Of a stretch of DNA of 64,000 nt, positions 9,532 through 21,090 are shown one piece after another (the first letter of the stretch is position 1; every line of letters starts with the position of its first letter). Made by a program: the position numbers and the translations under genes. The notes beneath the pieces are model-generated. The model saw nothing but the letters and a program-made list of their open reading frames with translations. It did not search any database and was not told where the DNA came from. Source of the stretch: Istiophorus platypterus (taxonomy: Eukaryota; Chordata; Actinopteri; Istiophoriformes; Istiophoridae); NCBI GenBank assembly GCA_016859345.1, contig CM029131.1, positions 11,081,599 to 11,145,598 of the forward strand, given 5' to 3'.

Positions 9532-11739
9532 GCAGCATTGGTCTCCATTTCTGTCAGTTACGGGAAGATTGCGGTCGCGGAGTTAATGGCTGAGACCTGG
9601 GGATGCAGCGCCATCGCCGGAGGAGGAGTCCTCAGCGGCCGGAATATTACAAAAATAAGACCCAGGACGGAAGAAACCGGAACCGTCCTGTCAGGGTCCC
9701 GCGACATTGTATCATTACTTCTTTAATTTGAAGCGTTTCCTGTTAAAATGGATCACTGAGGGGTTAATCCGATGTGTAAACTAATGGGCTACTAGTGGGG
9801 CAGAAAGAGATTTTTAGAGGAAAAGAGGCTCTAAAAAGGTTGGATTCCTGCAGCCTCCCCTCAGCAAACTGTATGAGCCAAGTTTTTCCAGGCACGGACC
9901 TTCGTCAGCCACGAATTTAACAATGTGAAACTACAACATCTTTATGCCGAAGCCACAGGTTGTCACAACCGATCAGAAGTCAAACAGCGGAGACAAACGC
10001 CACATCGGTGCTGGAAGTCAAGCTTCCCTTCCACATGAATTTCCCACGTGTCTCTACCAGGTAATTTTTTTTTTTTTTAAAGCTTTAGATCCAGGGTTGC
10101 GTTTTGTGCCGTAAAGACACTGGAGCAGTTTTCTCTGCAAATCTGACCTGAGATCATAAAGCGTAAAAGGCACGAGTAGATACAAACAGCCAGTCGTGTC
10201 GCCGCCGGTTGTACTATCATCATACACTTCATTTAATTATTGCTCCCTTGGACGTGCATACACACACTCGGCAGTCAAACACAGGCAAAAACACAACCTG
10301 CCCCGCATACAAACCCACGCGCGCACGCCACGTGTCACACTGTCGGCGTTGACGCCCTTTTACGCCACAAAGAAACCCAAAAACAACCACACCAGCACTA
10401 AAGCGTCGGCCCGGAGAGATTGACGTGCGCTTCTTCCTGATCAGTAATGCTGATGGATTTAGGTGGCTGCCTCCCCGGTGGCTGCTCTCCGAGGCTCAGC
10501 CTCAGCAGTATTAGCTGACTGGCTGCTATTTTAGAGGTCAGAGGTCGCCCTGTCTGTCTGTTCCCGATCCAGTAATCTCCCTTTCCCTGCCGCGCGTCCG
10601 TTCCCTTCCTCGCATTAAATCACACTTGACACACCTGGAGCGCCGAAAGCAGCCTCATCCATATTTTATCCCCGTGCCGCTTTTTTTTTTTTTTTTTTTA
10701 ATACTGCAGCACTTTTAAGGGTAGAAAACCGATATGTTTATTAACTGACCCACGCTGTACCTGCACACTGTTTTTAAGGAGGAGGGGGGTGTAGAGGAAT
10801 AATCGGGTTTTTGGGGGAAATGAAATGAAAAGGAGCCGTGACAAGTTTACGAAGTAAGCAAAACGGCCCTCCGTTAGCCCCCCAGCCCCCACCCGGCGTT
10901 CACGCCAGCGCCAGGTAGCGCGGCTCTGCCGGCTCTGCCGGCTCCGGTGGCTCCGGCGGCTCCGGCGGCTCAGTGGCACTCGGCGGGTCGGGGTGAGGGC
11001 ACCGTCAGGGAGAATCTCCCCCGGGCTATAACACAGCCCTTAAAGGCCTATTATTCCTGAAGAGGCCTGCGCCGAAATCAGTTTACCGTCATGAGTCAGG
11101 CAAGGAGGCCGTCATTCACCTGTTTTTTGTTTTTTTTGGTTTCTTCTCCATCCGCCAGGCTCTAAGGAGGATGAGCACATTTCGCCCTTTCTCTTTTAAA
11201 CCGCAGTAGGGCAGAGCGGAGCCTGTTAGACGTACGTGGGGATGACAGGCTTTGAATGGCAAATGACGGGAAAATAGGTATTTTTGTGTACTCGGGGTTT
11301 TTCTGTGAATCACGTCTAAATATCCAGCTGTGTGACTGTATACCCACCCCCCACCCCCCCCGTAAACGTTGAGAAACGAGGGACTGAGAGTAGCCTGATC
11401 CCCGTTGCCCCCACCACCACCACCACCCATTTAATTTACGCGGGGCGGCCAGTTTTTGCAGACTTTAAAGCCCGATTGACCTCTGCGACCGGATGCGCAC
11501 TTAAGGGCAGAGACGTCTCCGTGCTTTATGGGCCGGAGAGGCCGCGTGGATCAGTTAATCGGCCGCTAAACGGCGATCGCTAACCGAGCTCTCCCTCATC
11601 CGCGCACTGAGCTCCAATTTCCTCCCCCGTTTCCTGTGTTTCTCCGCCTGCTTTCCATTCTACCCACGGCTGCCCTTTACCATCCCTTCATGTGTCCCCA
11701 CCTCCTCTCCCTTTCTCTCTCTTTCTCTTTCTGTCTCTG
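9532..11739. other. Unique non-coding sequence, locally CpG-rich
   Basis: Poly-T runs at 10069-10079 and 10680-10699 and (CCA)n at 11411-11428 are the only simple repeats besides the 9-bp array at 10922. The 10860-11010 part is GC- and CpG-rich. The 9540-9720 and 10000-10430 parts give no convincing coding frame. Confidence 0.55.
10922..10975. repeat. Six-copy 9-bp GC-rich tandem repeat
   Basis: Units of GGCTCTGCC, GGCTCTGCC, GGCTCCGGT, GGCTCCGGC, GGCTCCGGC and GGCTCAGTG lie in perfect register. Because the period is a multiple of three, it keeps frames open on both strands and yields a minus-strand Arg/Ser pseudo-peptide. Confidence 0.92.
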
Positions 11740-12000
11740 TGGGGAAATATAACCAAATTAAAAATCCATAATCATTCATTAAAAACGCTTTCACACACTC
11801 TGAAGTGCGCTATTTAACAAACCAGCCCTTCAAAGGGAGACCTCAGACAACCTTACAAGTTGTTTGAATCTTTTTATGTCTGTTGCTAGCACTTGATTCA
11901 GTCGCCTCTGTAATTATTCCATCTGTAATTTCTTTTCTTCCTGCTTATTCTATGTCCCATTTTCAACATGTTTTAGCATGACTGTTACATCAGTGGTGCC
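11740..12000. promoter_or_regulatory. Candidate regulatory island, AT-rich and repeat-free
   Basis: About 260 bp without simple repeats, rich in TAAT/ATTA words (AAATTAAAAATCCATAATC near 11756, CTGTAATTATTCC near 11909, CTGTAATTTC near 11924). It follows a CT-rich stretch. The composition is typical of vertebrate conserved non-coding elements; function is untested. Confidence 0.3.
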
Positions 12001-12860
12001 ATATTAACTGGCTGCTGGTTTCATCCTACACACCCACGAATGAGGCATCTGTTTGTGGCTTCCGTGATACCAGAGGAGTCGGTCTGACGGCGACCGAGCC
12101 CCCCCCCAACACCACGTGATATGTTTTTTTGTTGTTTTTAATTTGCAGCAGTTGGTATTGTTGGTATTGATCTTACTCCTGTTGTGGCCAGTTTGAATAC
12201 TTTTTTTAATACGAAACCGATGTTGCTTCACCAGAGCAGCTTTTTTGATGAAGATGTAGTATTGCTTGCATTGCTGCTGCTGGTTTTCAGCCAGGCAGAA
12301 AACTGTGGATTATCCCTTTGGATTGTGGACAAATGGAGTATTTTGTGGTCTTGTCCCAGGATGAAGGTCCCGGGGAGGAACTCTGCTCGTCATTGCTGCT
12401 GAAAGGACCCAGTTGCGGCAGACAAGGGTACTGACTAGGACGCCGCCTTGGACACCAACCTGCAGAGGTTATTCCAGTTGTGTGCAAACTATTTGTCCTG
12501 GGAACACTACTCCCCCCTCACCCCCCACCCCCGATTAGTTTTGCTTAGCCTGCCGCCGCTGCGACCCAGAGCTGGACAGGAGGCAGAGAAAATGGATGGT
12601 TTCCTGGATGCTAGACCTAACAGGTTCCCCAGGATTTCGGCCCAGACAGAAGCCAGATCTGTTTCCTGTAGTGCTGTACATGTTCATATCATGCCAGGCT
12701 GTAAAACTTTATTGTACATTTGTCAGCGGGAAACCACGGCAGCGGGTACGGCCCCTGCTAAGGGATAGGATCTACGACGCCTCCGTGCAGGAATCCCATT
12801 ATTTACTTCCTAACGCTTTGTCGGGCTGTGCCATCCTTTATCCAGTCCGACGGTGAGCGT
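12001..12860. other. Unique sequence with UTR-like character
   Basis: This block has little simple repeat and several overlapping open frames on the plus strand: 12184-12402, which has no ATG start, and 12448-12768 and 12596-12856, which overlap in different phases. None shows a recognisable domain, and phase changes every few hundred bases. It could be an untranslated exon, an old retrosequence or ordinary intergenic DNA. I cannot choose between these. Confidence 0.4.
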
Positions 12861-15510
12861 GAATTACAGTGAGTGTGTGTTGTCTGCTCCGCCGCGAGGC
12901 GGCGGCGAATGACTTACTGCCCACGCCAGGTGTGTCATCCTCGAAACCCACCAAGCTCTAAGTGCAGCCCGACCGCATGCGCATGGATGTGTGGATGTGT
13001 TTTTGTGTGTGTGTGTGTGTGTGTGAGAGCTTGAGTCGCCGTGTGTGGGCGACACCCGTTCACTAAATTTATGAAGGTGTGCGTCTGTCTGTGTGCACCC
13101 AAGTGGCGGGAAATTGAGAGAGAGAGAGGGAAGATGACAACCGGCAGCTCCATCCTCTTGCCAACAGCTTCTCATAAAATTGCCCTATAAATTCTGTCCG
13201 TCCTCTGCTGTATCTCCAGGGCTCTGGCCTCTGCTTGTACTTTGGCCACTCGCAGCCCGGTCACAACGGGGAGGGTGAACGCCTTTTTCGGTTTCTGTCA
13301 AGGACCACGCGTCGACCGTTGCCCTTTTACCGACCCGACCCGAATTCTCGGATAACCCCCGATTCCGTCGGATACGAGCTCCGACCCTGGGCAGAGGTCT
13401 GGCTCGAGTGAGTCACACCCGACATGCCGCGGGCATGAAATAGCCGCGGTGCAACACGTTCCCACTGCAGCCACAGTGCAAAACCCTACGAGTAATATTT
13501 CATATTCAAAAAAGAAAAAAAAAAAAGGGTGTCGACATGGGAGAGTGAAAAGAACTGTTGGTCCGTGAGAAAGGCAGAAAGACACTGCCAAGGCTGAAGG
13601 TTTGATCTGAAGCGAAACCATTAATCAAAAACATGAAACGTGGCGTCTAATGTGTCGGCGAAGACGCGTTTAGAAGGAAAAAAAAAGAGTTTTGGGTAAT
13701 TAGGACAAAGGGTCAAAAGAGCGTTTGTCAACCTTAACAATTCACATAGCCTAACACTGCACTGTGATCCGGGCTTAAAGCGGAGCGGTGCTTTCGGAGT
13801 GCGAACGCGAGCCAACGAACAGAAGAAGGCAAAACAAGAGAAGAAATGGACGGAAACATCTCCCTTGGCAGCCGAGGCTGCGGCGCAGAGGTATTCGCTC
13901 AAGTGGAAGCCTGGAGCGGAAAACCAGGGCCGGAAAGAGCCGCTCGCCCTCCAGCGGAACTCCGTCCAAGCGCCTGCGATTCTTTTTTCCTCCCTCGACC
14001 ATATGGTTGAGGTTAACATTGCGGGGTGGGGTGCCCGCCGTGCACTTGCGATCGCCGGTGCCTCACGAGGGATCGACGGAGGCGGGATCCACCACGAGGC
14101 GGCGGCTGCGGCGGCGGCGGCGGTTGCCAAGCACCTCCGCCGTTTCAAGCATCGGCGTCGTGCTTTTATCGCTAATCATTAACAAGAGGTGTTAAATGAA
14201 GCTACTGAAGCTCACCAGAGGTCGGGAAGAATCCTTTTGTCCTTTTTTGTTTCTTATTTTGCAAACCTCAAATCATCCTGTAATTTCTAGCTCACGATAG
14301 ACCGTGTCAGTCGTCACTCATCCGGCCCCGTCCCCGATAGAACTGATCGTAACGGTTGTGACGTCTCCGTGGGCTCTTTCCTTTGAGGTCATTAAACTGC
14401 TTGTCATCGTGCCAGCAGAAAGTGACAGTTTGTGGTGAGACAGGGAAAGAGACGGACAGGAAGGGGGGGGGGGGCTGGTTCGCTCGCCAGATTGTCAGGC
14501 TTTTGATTTTCCAAAAAGGATTTCAGGATTTATGGAGAAAATAAGCAGTGTTTCTTAAGCCCGGCAGACACTGCACGGATTAAACCAGATTCGAACCCCG
14601 AACTGGCTGCCCCCTAAATTTTACTCACGGGCTGAATTCCTGCATTGTCTTTGTTTGGTGCCGAGCTTTTTCTTTTCTTAATTTGTCATAAGCAAATCCA
14701 AACGATCTGTTGTAGTCTGTCATTGAACCCTTAAGCGTCTCAGTTTTCCTTTTCCAGGAGCCCTGGTGGCCCCGTGCTTAAGAGGCATATTCTCATATAT
14801 CCACCGTGTCCACGGTTGACTTTTTAGCTGGAGGCCTCTGTTGCATGTCCAAATCTACACTCTCACTCTCTAATAAGTGAGTCAAAGCCAAGAGAACAGG
14901 CTCAGGTTTTGTCTCAAGTTTGATTCGACCACTGAGAGTTTGGGTTCCTTGTTTCGTTCACCGTCTCCTTTCTCTGTCAGACCCATAGTTTAGCATCTTA
15001 TTCTTCTTCTAACTTGTTTTTTCTTGCATTACTTTCCAATACTCTCGCCCCATTGAGTTGAAAAGATTTGATCATAAAATGTGCAACATTACCAAGGCGT
15101 CTTTGCGTCTCATTTCTTGTTTCTGAACCCCCCCGGTCCTCAGCGGTGGCCAGCCAGACCTGAAGGTGACACACCTGTTTAAAATTCCCCACAAACTGGC
15201 GGGGGACCGCCAGGACCGAAGGGGGGCCGTGATGAATCTCTCGCCTTCCTTGCCGCCGTCCCAATCAGCGGGCATTGATTAATTGGGTTAACCCGAAATG
15301 ATCTTAATCACTGATCAATTTCCATTAGACACCCTTAAATACATCTTGATGGGATTGGAGGAGTGTCAGGTGAATGTGTGTGTGCACGGGTGTGTTTTAC
15401 ATGTTTGCGTGTGCATGTGCATAGTGTGTGGAAAAATGTGAGTCTGTGCATGAGCTTATTTTGGTGCTTCGGCATGTGAACAGAATTTATGAGAAGAATT
15501 TATGTTTTGT
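12861..15510. other. Non-coding sequence with TG tract and GGC block
   Basis: It contains (TG)n at 13003-13024, poly-A at 13514-13526, (GGC)n at 14097-14124 and poly-G at 14463-14474. The 13290-14190 part is CpG-rich and carries open frames on both strands, as expected of GC-rich DNA with few stop codons. 14490-15500 is unique sequence with no recognised element. Confidence 0.55.
14097..14124. repeat. (GGC)n trinucleotide tract
   Basis: Imperfect GGC/GCG repeat. It produces the polyalanine stretch in the overlapping plus- and minus-strand frames. Confidence 0.9.
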
Positions 15511-15668
15511 GCACAAATCTACGGACACCTGAACATTATATCTGTATATAAGTCCAAAATCATGTGCATTAAGATGCTGCTGTAACAGCTTCCATTCTTC
15601 TTGAGAGGCTTTGCAGAAAAAGCCAGAAGGGCATCACAGTTTGTCAGCCCAATAACGTTGGTTCTTTG
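15511..15668 (+). mobile_element. Degraded DNA transposon remnant, same family as 6189-6285
   Basis: Recognisable words in order are ctacggacacctgaacatta, ctgtaacagcttccattctt, cttgagaggctttgcag and gccagaagggcatcacag. They follow, from memory, the order in the 5' part of the dispersed fish transposon also seen at 6189. About 160 bp remain, with an internal loss between the first and second words. There is no transposase and no second inverted repeat. Confidence 0.55.
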
Positions 15669-17289
15669 TGGGGGGGCGGCTGAAGTTGCTGACTCTGATT
15701 TCTTAAAGATGCAGCATCTAAATTTTGGAAAAATGGAGGAGGAATTGCGGTTTTGTTTTTTGTTTTTTTCATGTCAGTAAATCTTTATCCCTTTGACACG
15801 TAAATTTCCACCCAGTGAATCCAACCTGTGGTGCAGCCTCATCCTCTTCCTATTGGCTGGGGAGGAAAAAGACCGACCACCACATGTTGACCAATGTTTT
15901 CATTCATAAACCCATGTTTACATATGTATACATTTGTTTCTGTCCCCGGTCCGTGCTTGTACCTATACTTCTGGTATATTTCCACCTAAAATGGTGCCAT
16001 AATTTTGAAAGGGAAACACATTTTCATGGCTGTTCTCAGTGAAATTAATTGCCGTTTGCTTATATCAGGTTTTAGCCGCCCCCTTGAAAACATGAAACAC
16101 ATGAAAACCAGGGACTATCCAGTGTCTATCCCCCACCCAATCTCCCCCTTCCTCTCTTCTCCCTCTCCCACCCTCCCCTCCTCCCTCCCTGCCAGCCACT
16201 CTGTGATCCCGCCGTCTCCCTCTGTTGTTGTTCTAAACAAGCAGCAGGGGGTTATGGGTAGAGGCCTACACTCACGCTGGGTGTGTGAGTCACCGGAGGG
16301 GGTGTGGTGGTAAGGGGAGATGGCGAGGAGGGTTTGAGTGGCGAGGCTTTCCTGCATCAGCAGCCCCCCCCCGTCTCTGGCTCGCTCTACCTTTCTTTCC
16401 GTCTCCCTCTCTCTCTCTCTCTCTCTCCATCATCAGCCAGAGGTCACTCGCTCGGGAGAGGAGACTGGGCAGGTTGGCTGACTCATTTGTAGATGACACA
16501 CACACACAAGTACACAAAAAAGTGACTTTTTATTCAAGTGATGTGCACGAGAGGAAGATTCACATCTGGCCATACAGTCTAGTGTTTCCACACACGCACA
16601 CACACACAAACAGATACACACTGAATAAAACGCCCTTTAATTCACAAGTTTAATTGCACATATATACACATTACGCCAAGTGTAATCGGCCTCGAGGACA
16701 CATTCATCAACAGAGACACTCAAGCATAAAATAAAGCAATGGGTGTCAACACGCACACACACACACAAGAAAACCATAAAGCACCATAAAAAGCGCACTC
16801 ACACATAAATCTTAAACCTGGAAGCGCCCGAGCATAAAAATTCCTGCTCTACAACGTATCGAAAGAGCAAAATCATATGCCACAACCCATAAACATGTAA
16901 ACAAACTCCCACACAAAGCAGAAATATAAATAAACAAAGGGACTCTCACTGTGTACGTATGTAAGCGCTGCGTGTTCACATGCAACGGAAGCCATTTTTT
17001 TATTTCTGTTTTTTTTCCTTCCTTCTCTGCCTTTGCTGAATAAAGGCACGGCGGCGAACGCCCACAAGCAGCAAAGCCTGGAAGTTTATTGGCGGGGAAG
17101 GGCATTCAGTGATGGCGGCGGCAGTCAGAAAACAGGAGACCGATTCTGAAGGAGGCGGTGGGGTTGGGGGGGCGTGGGGGGGCTTAATTCACGCTACATG
17201 GATGGAGGTATATGGTTGTATCACAGCTTTTCTGCGTACAAGCACGGAGGAAACGCACGGCGCGGATCCCCGTTGTACACAGCTGTACG
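15669..17289. other. Non-coding sequence with C-rich, CT and CA tracts
   Basis: 15700-16110 is unique and AT-rich. 16130-16205 is C/T-rich. (CT)n lies at 16407-16427, and short CA tracts at 16497-16508, 16592-16610 and 16752-16768. 16610-16740 contains two TTTAATT words (CTTTAATTCACAAG, GTTTAATTGCAC). G-rich sequence is present at 17155-17180. No gene is seen. Confidence 0.55.
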
Positions 17290-17370
17290 GTCTCCATCTC
17301 CGGCGGAATACTTAGCCGGGGGATTATGGGGGCCGCCTCCATTTGCATAACTCCATTAAGGCATCTCTCT
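17290..17370. promoter_or_regulatory. Octamer-bearing candidate element
   Basis: A perfect POU octamer ATTTGCAT (17341-17348) is followed six bases later by CATTAAGG, a homeodomain-like core. GGATTATGGG lies just upstream. It ends at a CT-rich tract. The motifs are seen directly; enhancer activity is inference. Confidence 0.3.
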
Positions 17371-18036
17371 CTCCCTCTCTCCCTCTCCATCTCTATCTCG
17401 CTCGCTCACGCACGGGGGAGAGACACCTGTGTGGGGAAGGCTATAAAGACGTTACCCCTGCAGAAAGCAGAATTGCATTTTCTTTCACATTTGAGGGAAG
17501 AGACGTAATCCGCGCCACAGCTGTGAAAATTGTGCGGCGATACAGAAAAGGGAGGCGAAGACTCGGTGTGGAAATGTAAAAAAAACAAAATAAATAAATA
17601 AGAAACACATTAGGCTTCTCACATTTCACCGACATGACCGTGTTGATGCAGGATCAAGAATCGGATGATTAAAAGGGAAAAGACACGGTTCGGTACCCGA
17701 AGCGGAAAAATGCCACAACCTGCCAAAAAACGGAGCAAAAAAATAAAAAATAACAAGGTTTCGTTGACTTTTTGGCAACAGGTTAAACTCTGGGATTCTC
17801 TCTAGTTTCAGCACGGACACCGATTGACCTATTGACCTCTGCTGACTGTGGCACCAGCACTACCAACGGTAGCCAAGCAATTTGGACCAACGAAAAAAAA
17901 AGGATTAAAATAGCATATATGTTTTTTTACCGCCTGCGGTTTCAGCTTTGGCCCCAGGTTGAGCTACAGTCGGCGTTTGCTCTGATGATATTAACGCCTT
18001 CAGGGCTCGACCTTCCTCCCTTTAAGACAATGAGAT

Positions 18037-18069
18037 CGGCCGGGCCGGGCAGGGCCGGGCCGGGCTCGG
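18037..18069. repeat. GGCCGGGC tandem array
   Basis: Degenerate GGGCC/GGCCG units. This strongly GC-rich, self-complementary sequence could form stable secondary structure. Confidence 0.85.
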
Positions 18070-18181
18070 CGGCTATAGATAGCCCCGGCTCCGTGCGGTG
18101 CCGAGGAGAGCGATGACCCCCTCGAGGTCGCCGCCTTCCTCTGGTGTCTTCATACCGCCGGCCCCCGCAGTGTCGTCCAAC

Positions 18182-18205
18182 CCTCCTCCTCCTCCTCCTC
18201 CTCCT
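18182..18205. repeat. (CCT)8 microsatellite
   Basis: Pure trinucleotide repeat. The opposite-purine (GGA)n lies 370 bp downstream at 18575, so the two tracts are in inverted orientation. Confidence 0.95.
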
Positions 18206-18574
18206 AGCCACTTTCTCCTCCCCTTCCCTCACCGACCCCCCCCATGTCTCCATCTTTCTCTTTTTCAGTGGCGTGAATCATGAAAGCGTGTCACTGTGTA
18301 GTCGATGGGCCTTTTTCCTTGGCGGTGCCTCGTTGCAGAGAGAGAGAGAGACGGGAGAGATGAGGTATTGATTTGAGATCCTCTGGGAGGAGAACAATAG
18401 GTCCCTTACTGGAGCCACTCTGAAATACAAACACCTTCCCTGCAGCCTCTCGGTTTCAAGACGGAGACCAAAGAGGAAGAGGAGGCAGTCGAGGAACAGC
18501 TTTGCTCTCTATTGCTCCATTTTACTCCACTCGCAGCTGATTTTTGTTGATAGCCCTGAGGGGAGGAATGATGA

Positions 18575-18602
18575 AGGAGGAGGAGGAGGAGGAGGAGGAG
18601 GC
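18575..18602. repeat. (GGA)9 microsatellite
   Basis: Pure trinucleotide repeat just upstream of the tRNA-like segment. Confidence 0.95.
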
Positions 18603-18689
18603 GGCCAGAACTTGGCACTCCCCGATTCCCCGTAGACCCGCTAGCTGCACGGGCCGGGACCCCGGGCCTCCTGAACTCGCCCTGCGCGG

Positions 18690-18775
18690 GAGCGGCTCTG
18701 GGCCAATCGCGCGGCTGCGCCGGGCCTGGATCTGTGACATCCCAGAGGTCGCCGGTTCAAATCCAGCGCTTGGAC
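18690..18775 (+). mobile_element. tRNA-like segment (SINE head or tRNA pseudogene)
   Basis: An A-box-like word TGGGCCAATCGCGCGG (18699-18714) and a B-box GGTTCAAATCC (18754-18764) lie at tRNA-like spacing. Between them is a stem CTGG/CCAG with a bulge and a 7-base loop CTGTGAC whose middle would be anticodon GTG. The T-arm pairs GCCGG with CCAGC with one mismatch. No acceptor stem can be paired, so a functional tRNA is unlikely. Its antisense reads GFEPATSG, the false-protein signature typical of tRNA-derived DNA. Confidence 0.45.
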
Positions 18776-18829
18776 GCCTGGAGGCGTGCTGAACTTTCTT
18801 GGCATGTAAACCCATATCCAACCCAACTC

Positions 18830-18905
18830 AACCCCCCCATCCAACCACCCACCCACCCACCAACCACCACCACCTCCTTTTTCACCACCACCCACCCACC
18901 CACCC
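18830..18905. repeat. C-rich (CCCA/CCA)n low-complexity tract
   Basis: Imperfect CCACCCACC repeats. The G-rich complementary strand has quadruplex potential. Confidence 0.85.
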
Positions 18906-20868
18906 ACAAACATCTTGTTTATGAATCTGGTCCAGGGTCAACCGTTTGCTTGACGTGTCGGGTGAAAGCGCTCAACTCTAACCGATCGGCGACCGCCACG
19001 GAGGAGAGGATGGGGCCGGGCGAAGGGCGTCGGCACATGATGTCATCGCCAAAATCGTAGGGTGGTGCGCGGCGAGGTCGATGACATCATTGTGGGGGGG
19101 GGGGCAGCAACAGCAACTCCTCTGTCTCTGTGGTTTACGAGCCCGTCGTCCAGAGAAGCCACAGTGGAGGGAAACATACAACATAATTACTTGATGTCAT
19201 TGTCTGTGAGGGAAGCTGGTGTGAAATACAGTGTTAAGCAGTGGAGAGAGCTTTTGTTTTTATTTCAACAATAAATCGATTGTGTACAATCACTATAAAA
19301 ATTCCCTTAAGATCATTACAATTTTGACACGAGTTCTCCTTTCAATACAAAAGGACGAACACAAGATATCCGCCCTTTTTCGTGATTAAAACCATAAATA
19401 AATGTCTTTTATGGAAATGATTTGCAGCGTTTTTTATCCCCCGCTGTGCACGACAGCACAACCGACGCGCTAAGCGAGACGTTTCACGTTCCCCGGTGTA
19501 AAACCGCCCTGAACGAGTCCCGTGAGACGGCTTCCTCCGCCGCCAGACTACCGCCATGTCGGGGAAAAAAAAAAAAAAAACGGGTCAAACGCGACTGACT
19601 TTGCCTCCTCTCCCACACAAACTCGGGCCGGCGGAGGCAAAGGCGCCGGTTGGCCGGGGCCCGCATATGCTGTTTATCCCATTATGCAAAGAAGCCGGGG
19701 GACGCAAGAGGCCGTGCAATAGCATAATCTGTGGAGTTCATTCAGACTCTCTTACATCTCGGAAAACACTGTTTGTATTGATTTGTGTTTAGAAGGATCC
19801 TGATGCTTTGAAGGATCAGGATGAAACCGAGGTCAGTTAAAGCATCTGTTACAAACTTTATATTATACTTGCTATGTTTAACCATATAGAAAAGTTAGGT
19901 GGGGGGGTATTGTGTTGCCTGGCGCGCAGATATGCAAATGTCAGAGTGTTAAATCCAAGTTTTGACACGTAGCATCGGACAGAATGATGCCGTGAGCTCG
20001 AGAAAGTTCTTTCTCTTTTACTCTCCGCCTTTTTTTTTTTTTTTTAAACAGTCCTTGTGCCTCATCACTCGTGAGTTGGCGGCGATGGCCAGCTGATTCC
20101 TCCCGTCCGCCGACGACGGCTGTTGAAATTTGGCCTAGCGCCGTCGCCCCGTATCGGCTGTCGCGCCGTATCTCGGCCCACATCTCGCCGCCGCCGCTCC
20201 GCCGGCTCTCTGGGGCCTCTCCGCCGGCAGAACTTCAGTGAAGAGGCCGTTTTGAGACCCGTCATCCGTTACTCCCTCTGACTCCTATCGTACACCCCCC
20301 GTTCCTCCTCACTCTCTCTCTCTTTCGCCCCCCCCACCCTGGGGGCTGCCTGAGCACGTACAGTATTTAATAATGTTCAGTCCCTTTGCTCACTAACAAC
20401 CACACCAGAAGGCACCTATCGGTCTTAAAAAGACCCAGGGGGTCGTTTCCCACACTTTCTCTTTCAGTTCACTTAGAAAAACCAGGATAGAGGAATTAAT
20501 ATAAACTCACCCCCTCCCCTCCCTTCCTCTCCTTGTCTTTTACCCCCCCCGTCACCTGGGGTTCTCTCAGGCCTCTCTTTCTCCTCATTTCTGCCCCCCC
20601 CCCCACCTCGCTCACGGCTGCATCAAGGCATCAGGAGAATTTTAAACACTCGGGATGAGTTGTTTGTCTTCGGCGGCGGGGGGGGGGCTCAAATGGCAGC
20701 AGGAAGACAAGGAGAAAGGGTGTGTACGGCAGGGGTGGAGAGGTGGGCGGGGGGGGGGCAACGGTAAAAAGGCTGGAGGAAACTGAAAGCTTTGTGGCAT
20801 GGAAACGCGCCTTCTTGCATCTTCCATCATATGCAAGGTCCCAAGCGGGTGGGGCCTTGATGGAGGTA
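18906..20868. other. Mostly unique non-coding sequence
   Basis: It holds a poly-G run (19095-19104), poly-A (19565-19580), poly-T (20031-20045) and C-rich runs near 20330, 20545 and 20595. 20075-20270 is CpG-rich, and 20270-20650 is pyrimidine-rich with unique patches. The candidate element at 19640-19960 lies inside it. No gene is recognised. Confidence 0.5.
19640..19960. promoter_or_regulatory. Candidate element with POU-type sites
   Basis: CATTATGCAAAG (19680-19691) is a near-octamer. ATAGCATAATC follows near 19719. A perfect octamer ATGCAAAT lies at 19932-19939. The section is low in simple repeats except a short poly-G at 19902-19908. Motifs are direct observations; regulatory function is inferred. 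Confidence 0.28.
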
Positions 20869-20926
20869 TGTGTGCGTGTGTGTGTGTGTGTGTGTGGTGG
20901 TGGTTAAGTGTTGGGGGGGGGGGTTG
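20869..20926. repeat. (TG)n with adjoining GGT and poly-G
   Basis: TG tract 20869-20896 followed by GGTGGTGG and a 10-bp poly-G run. Confidence 0.93.
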
Positions 20927-20934
20927 TAAGGCAG

Positions 20935-21090
20935 AGATGGGTGGGTTATTAATTTCCACTATGCAGTATCATGCAGCTGGTGGCTCCAATGCGAGGTTTG
21001 GCGGTAATGAAAATGGCCCGAGTCGAAGATTAATGGCTCATAAAGACAGAGCGTTTAGATGGGACGGCCGCCTCAATCTGGCCGGCGGTG
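20935..21090. promoter_or_regulatory. Candidate regulatory island
   Basis: About 150 bp of repeat-free sequence between TG/poly-G and CA tracts. It carries GTTATTAATTTCC, GGTAATGAAAATGG and GATTAATGGCTCATAAAG. Repeated TTAAT/TAAT cores and the CATAAA word suggest homeodomain/HOX-CDX input. No conservation data are available. Confidence 0.3.

Larger units (their letters stand above)
17371..18689. other. Non-coding sequence with GC-rich and triplet repeats
   Basis: CT-rich sequence (17362-17405) precedes a unique section (17410-18030) with poly-A runs. Then come a GGCCG array (18037-18069), (CCT)n (18182-18205), (GA)n (18337-18350) and (GGA)n (18575-18602). The 18400-18540 part is unique. No exon is supported. 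Confidence 0.55.

Noticed and set aside
9507..9540. Poly-T plus GCAG as a 3' splice site
   Set aside because: The T run is a homopolymer tract and no exon-like frame follows.
18182..18602. Inverted (CCT)n and (GGA)n as a large hairpin
   Set aside because: The arms are simple triplet repeats 370 bp apart with unrelated flanks, unlike the 39.65-39.91 kb case where a non-repeat word is shared.
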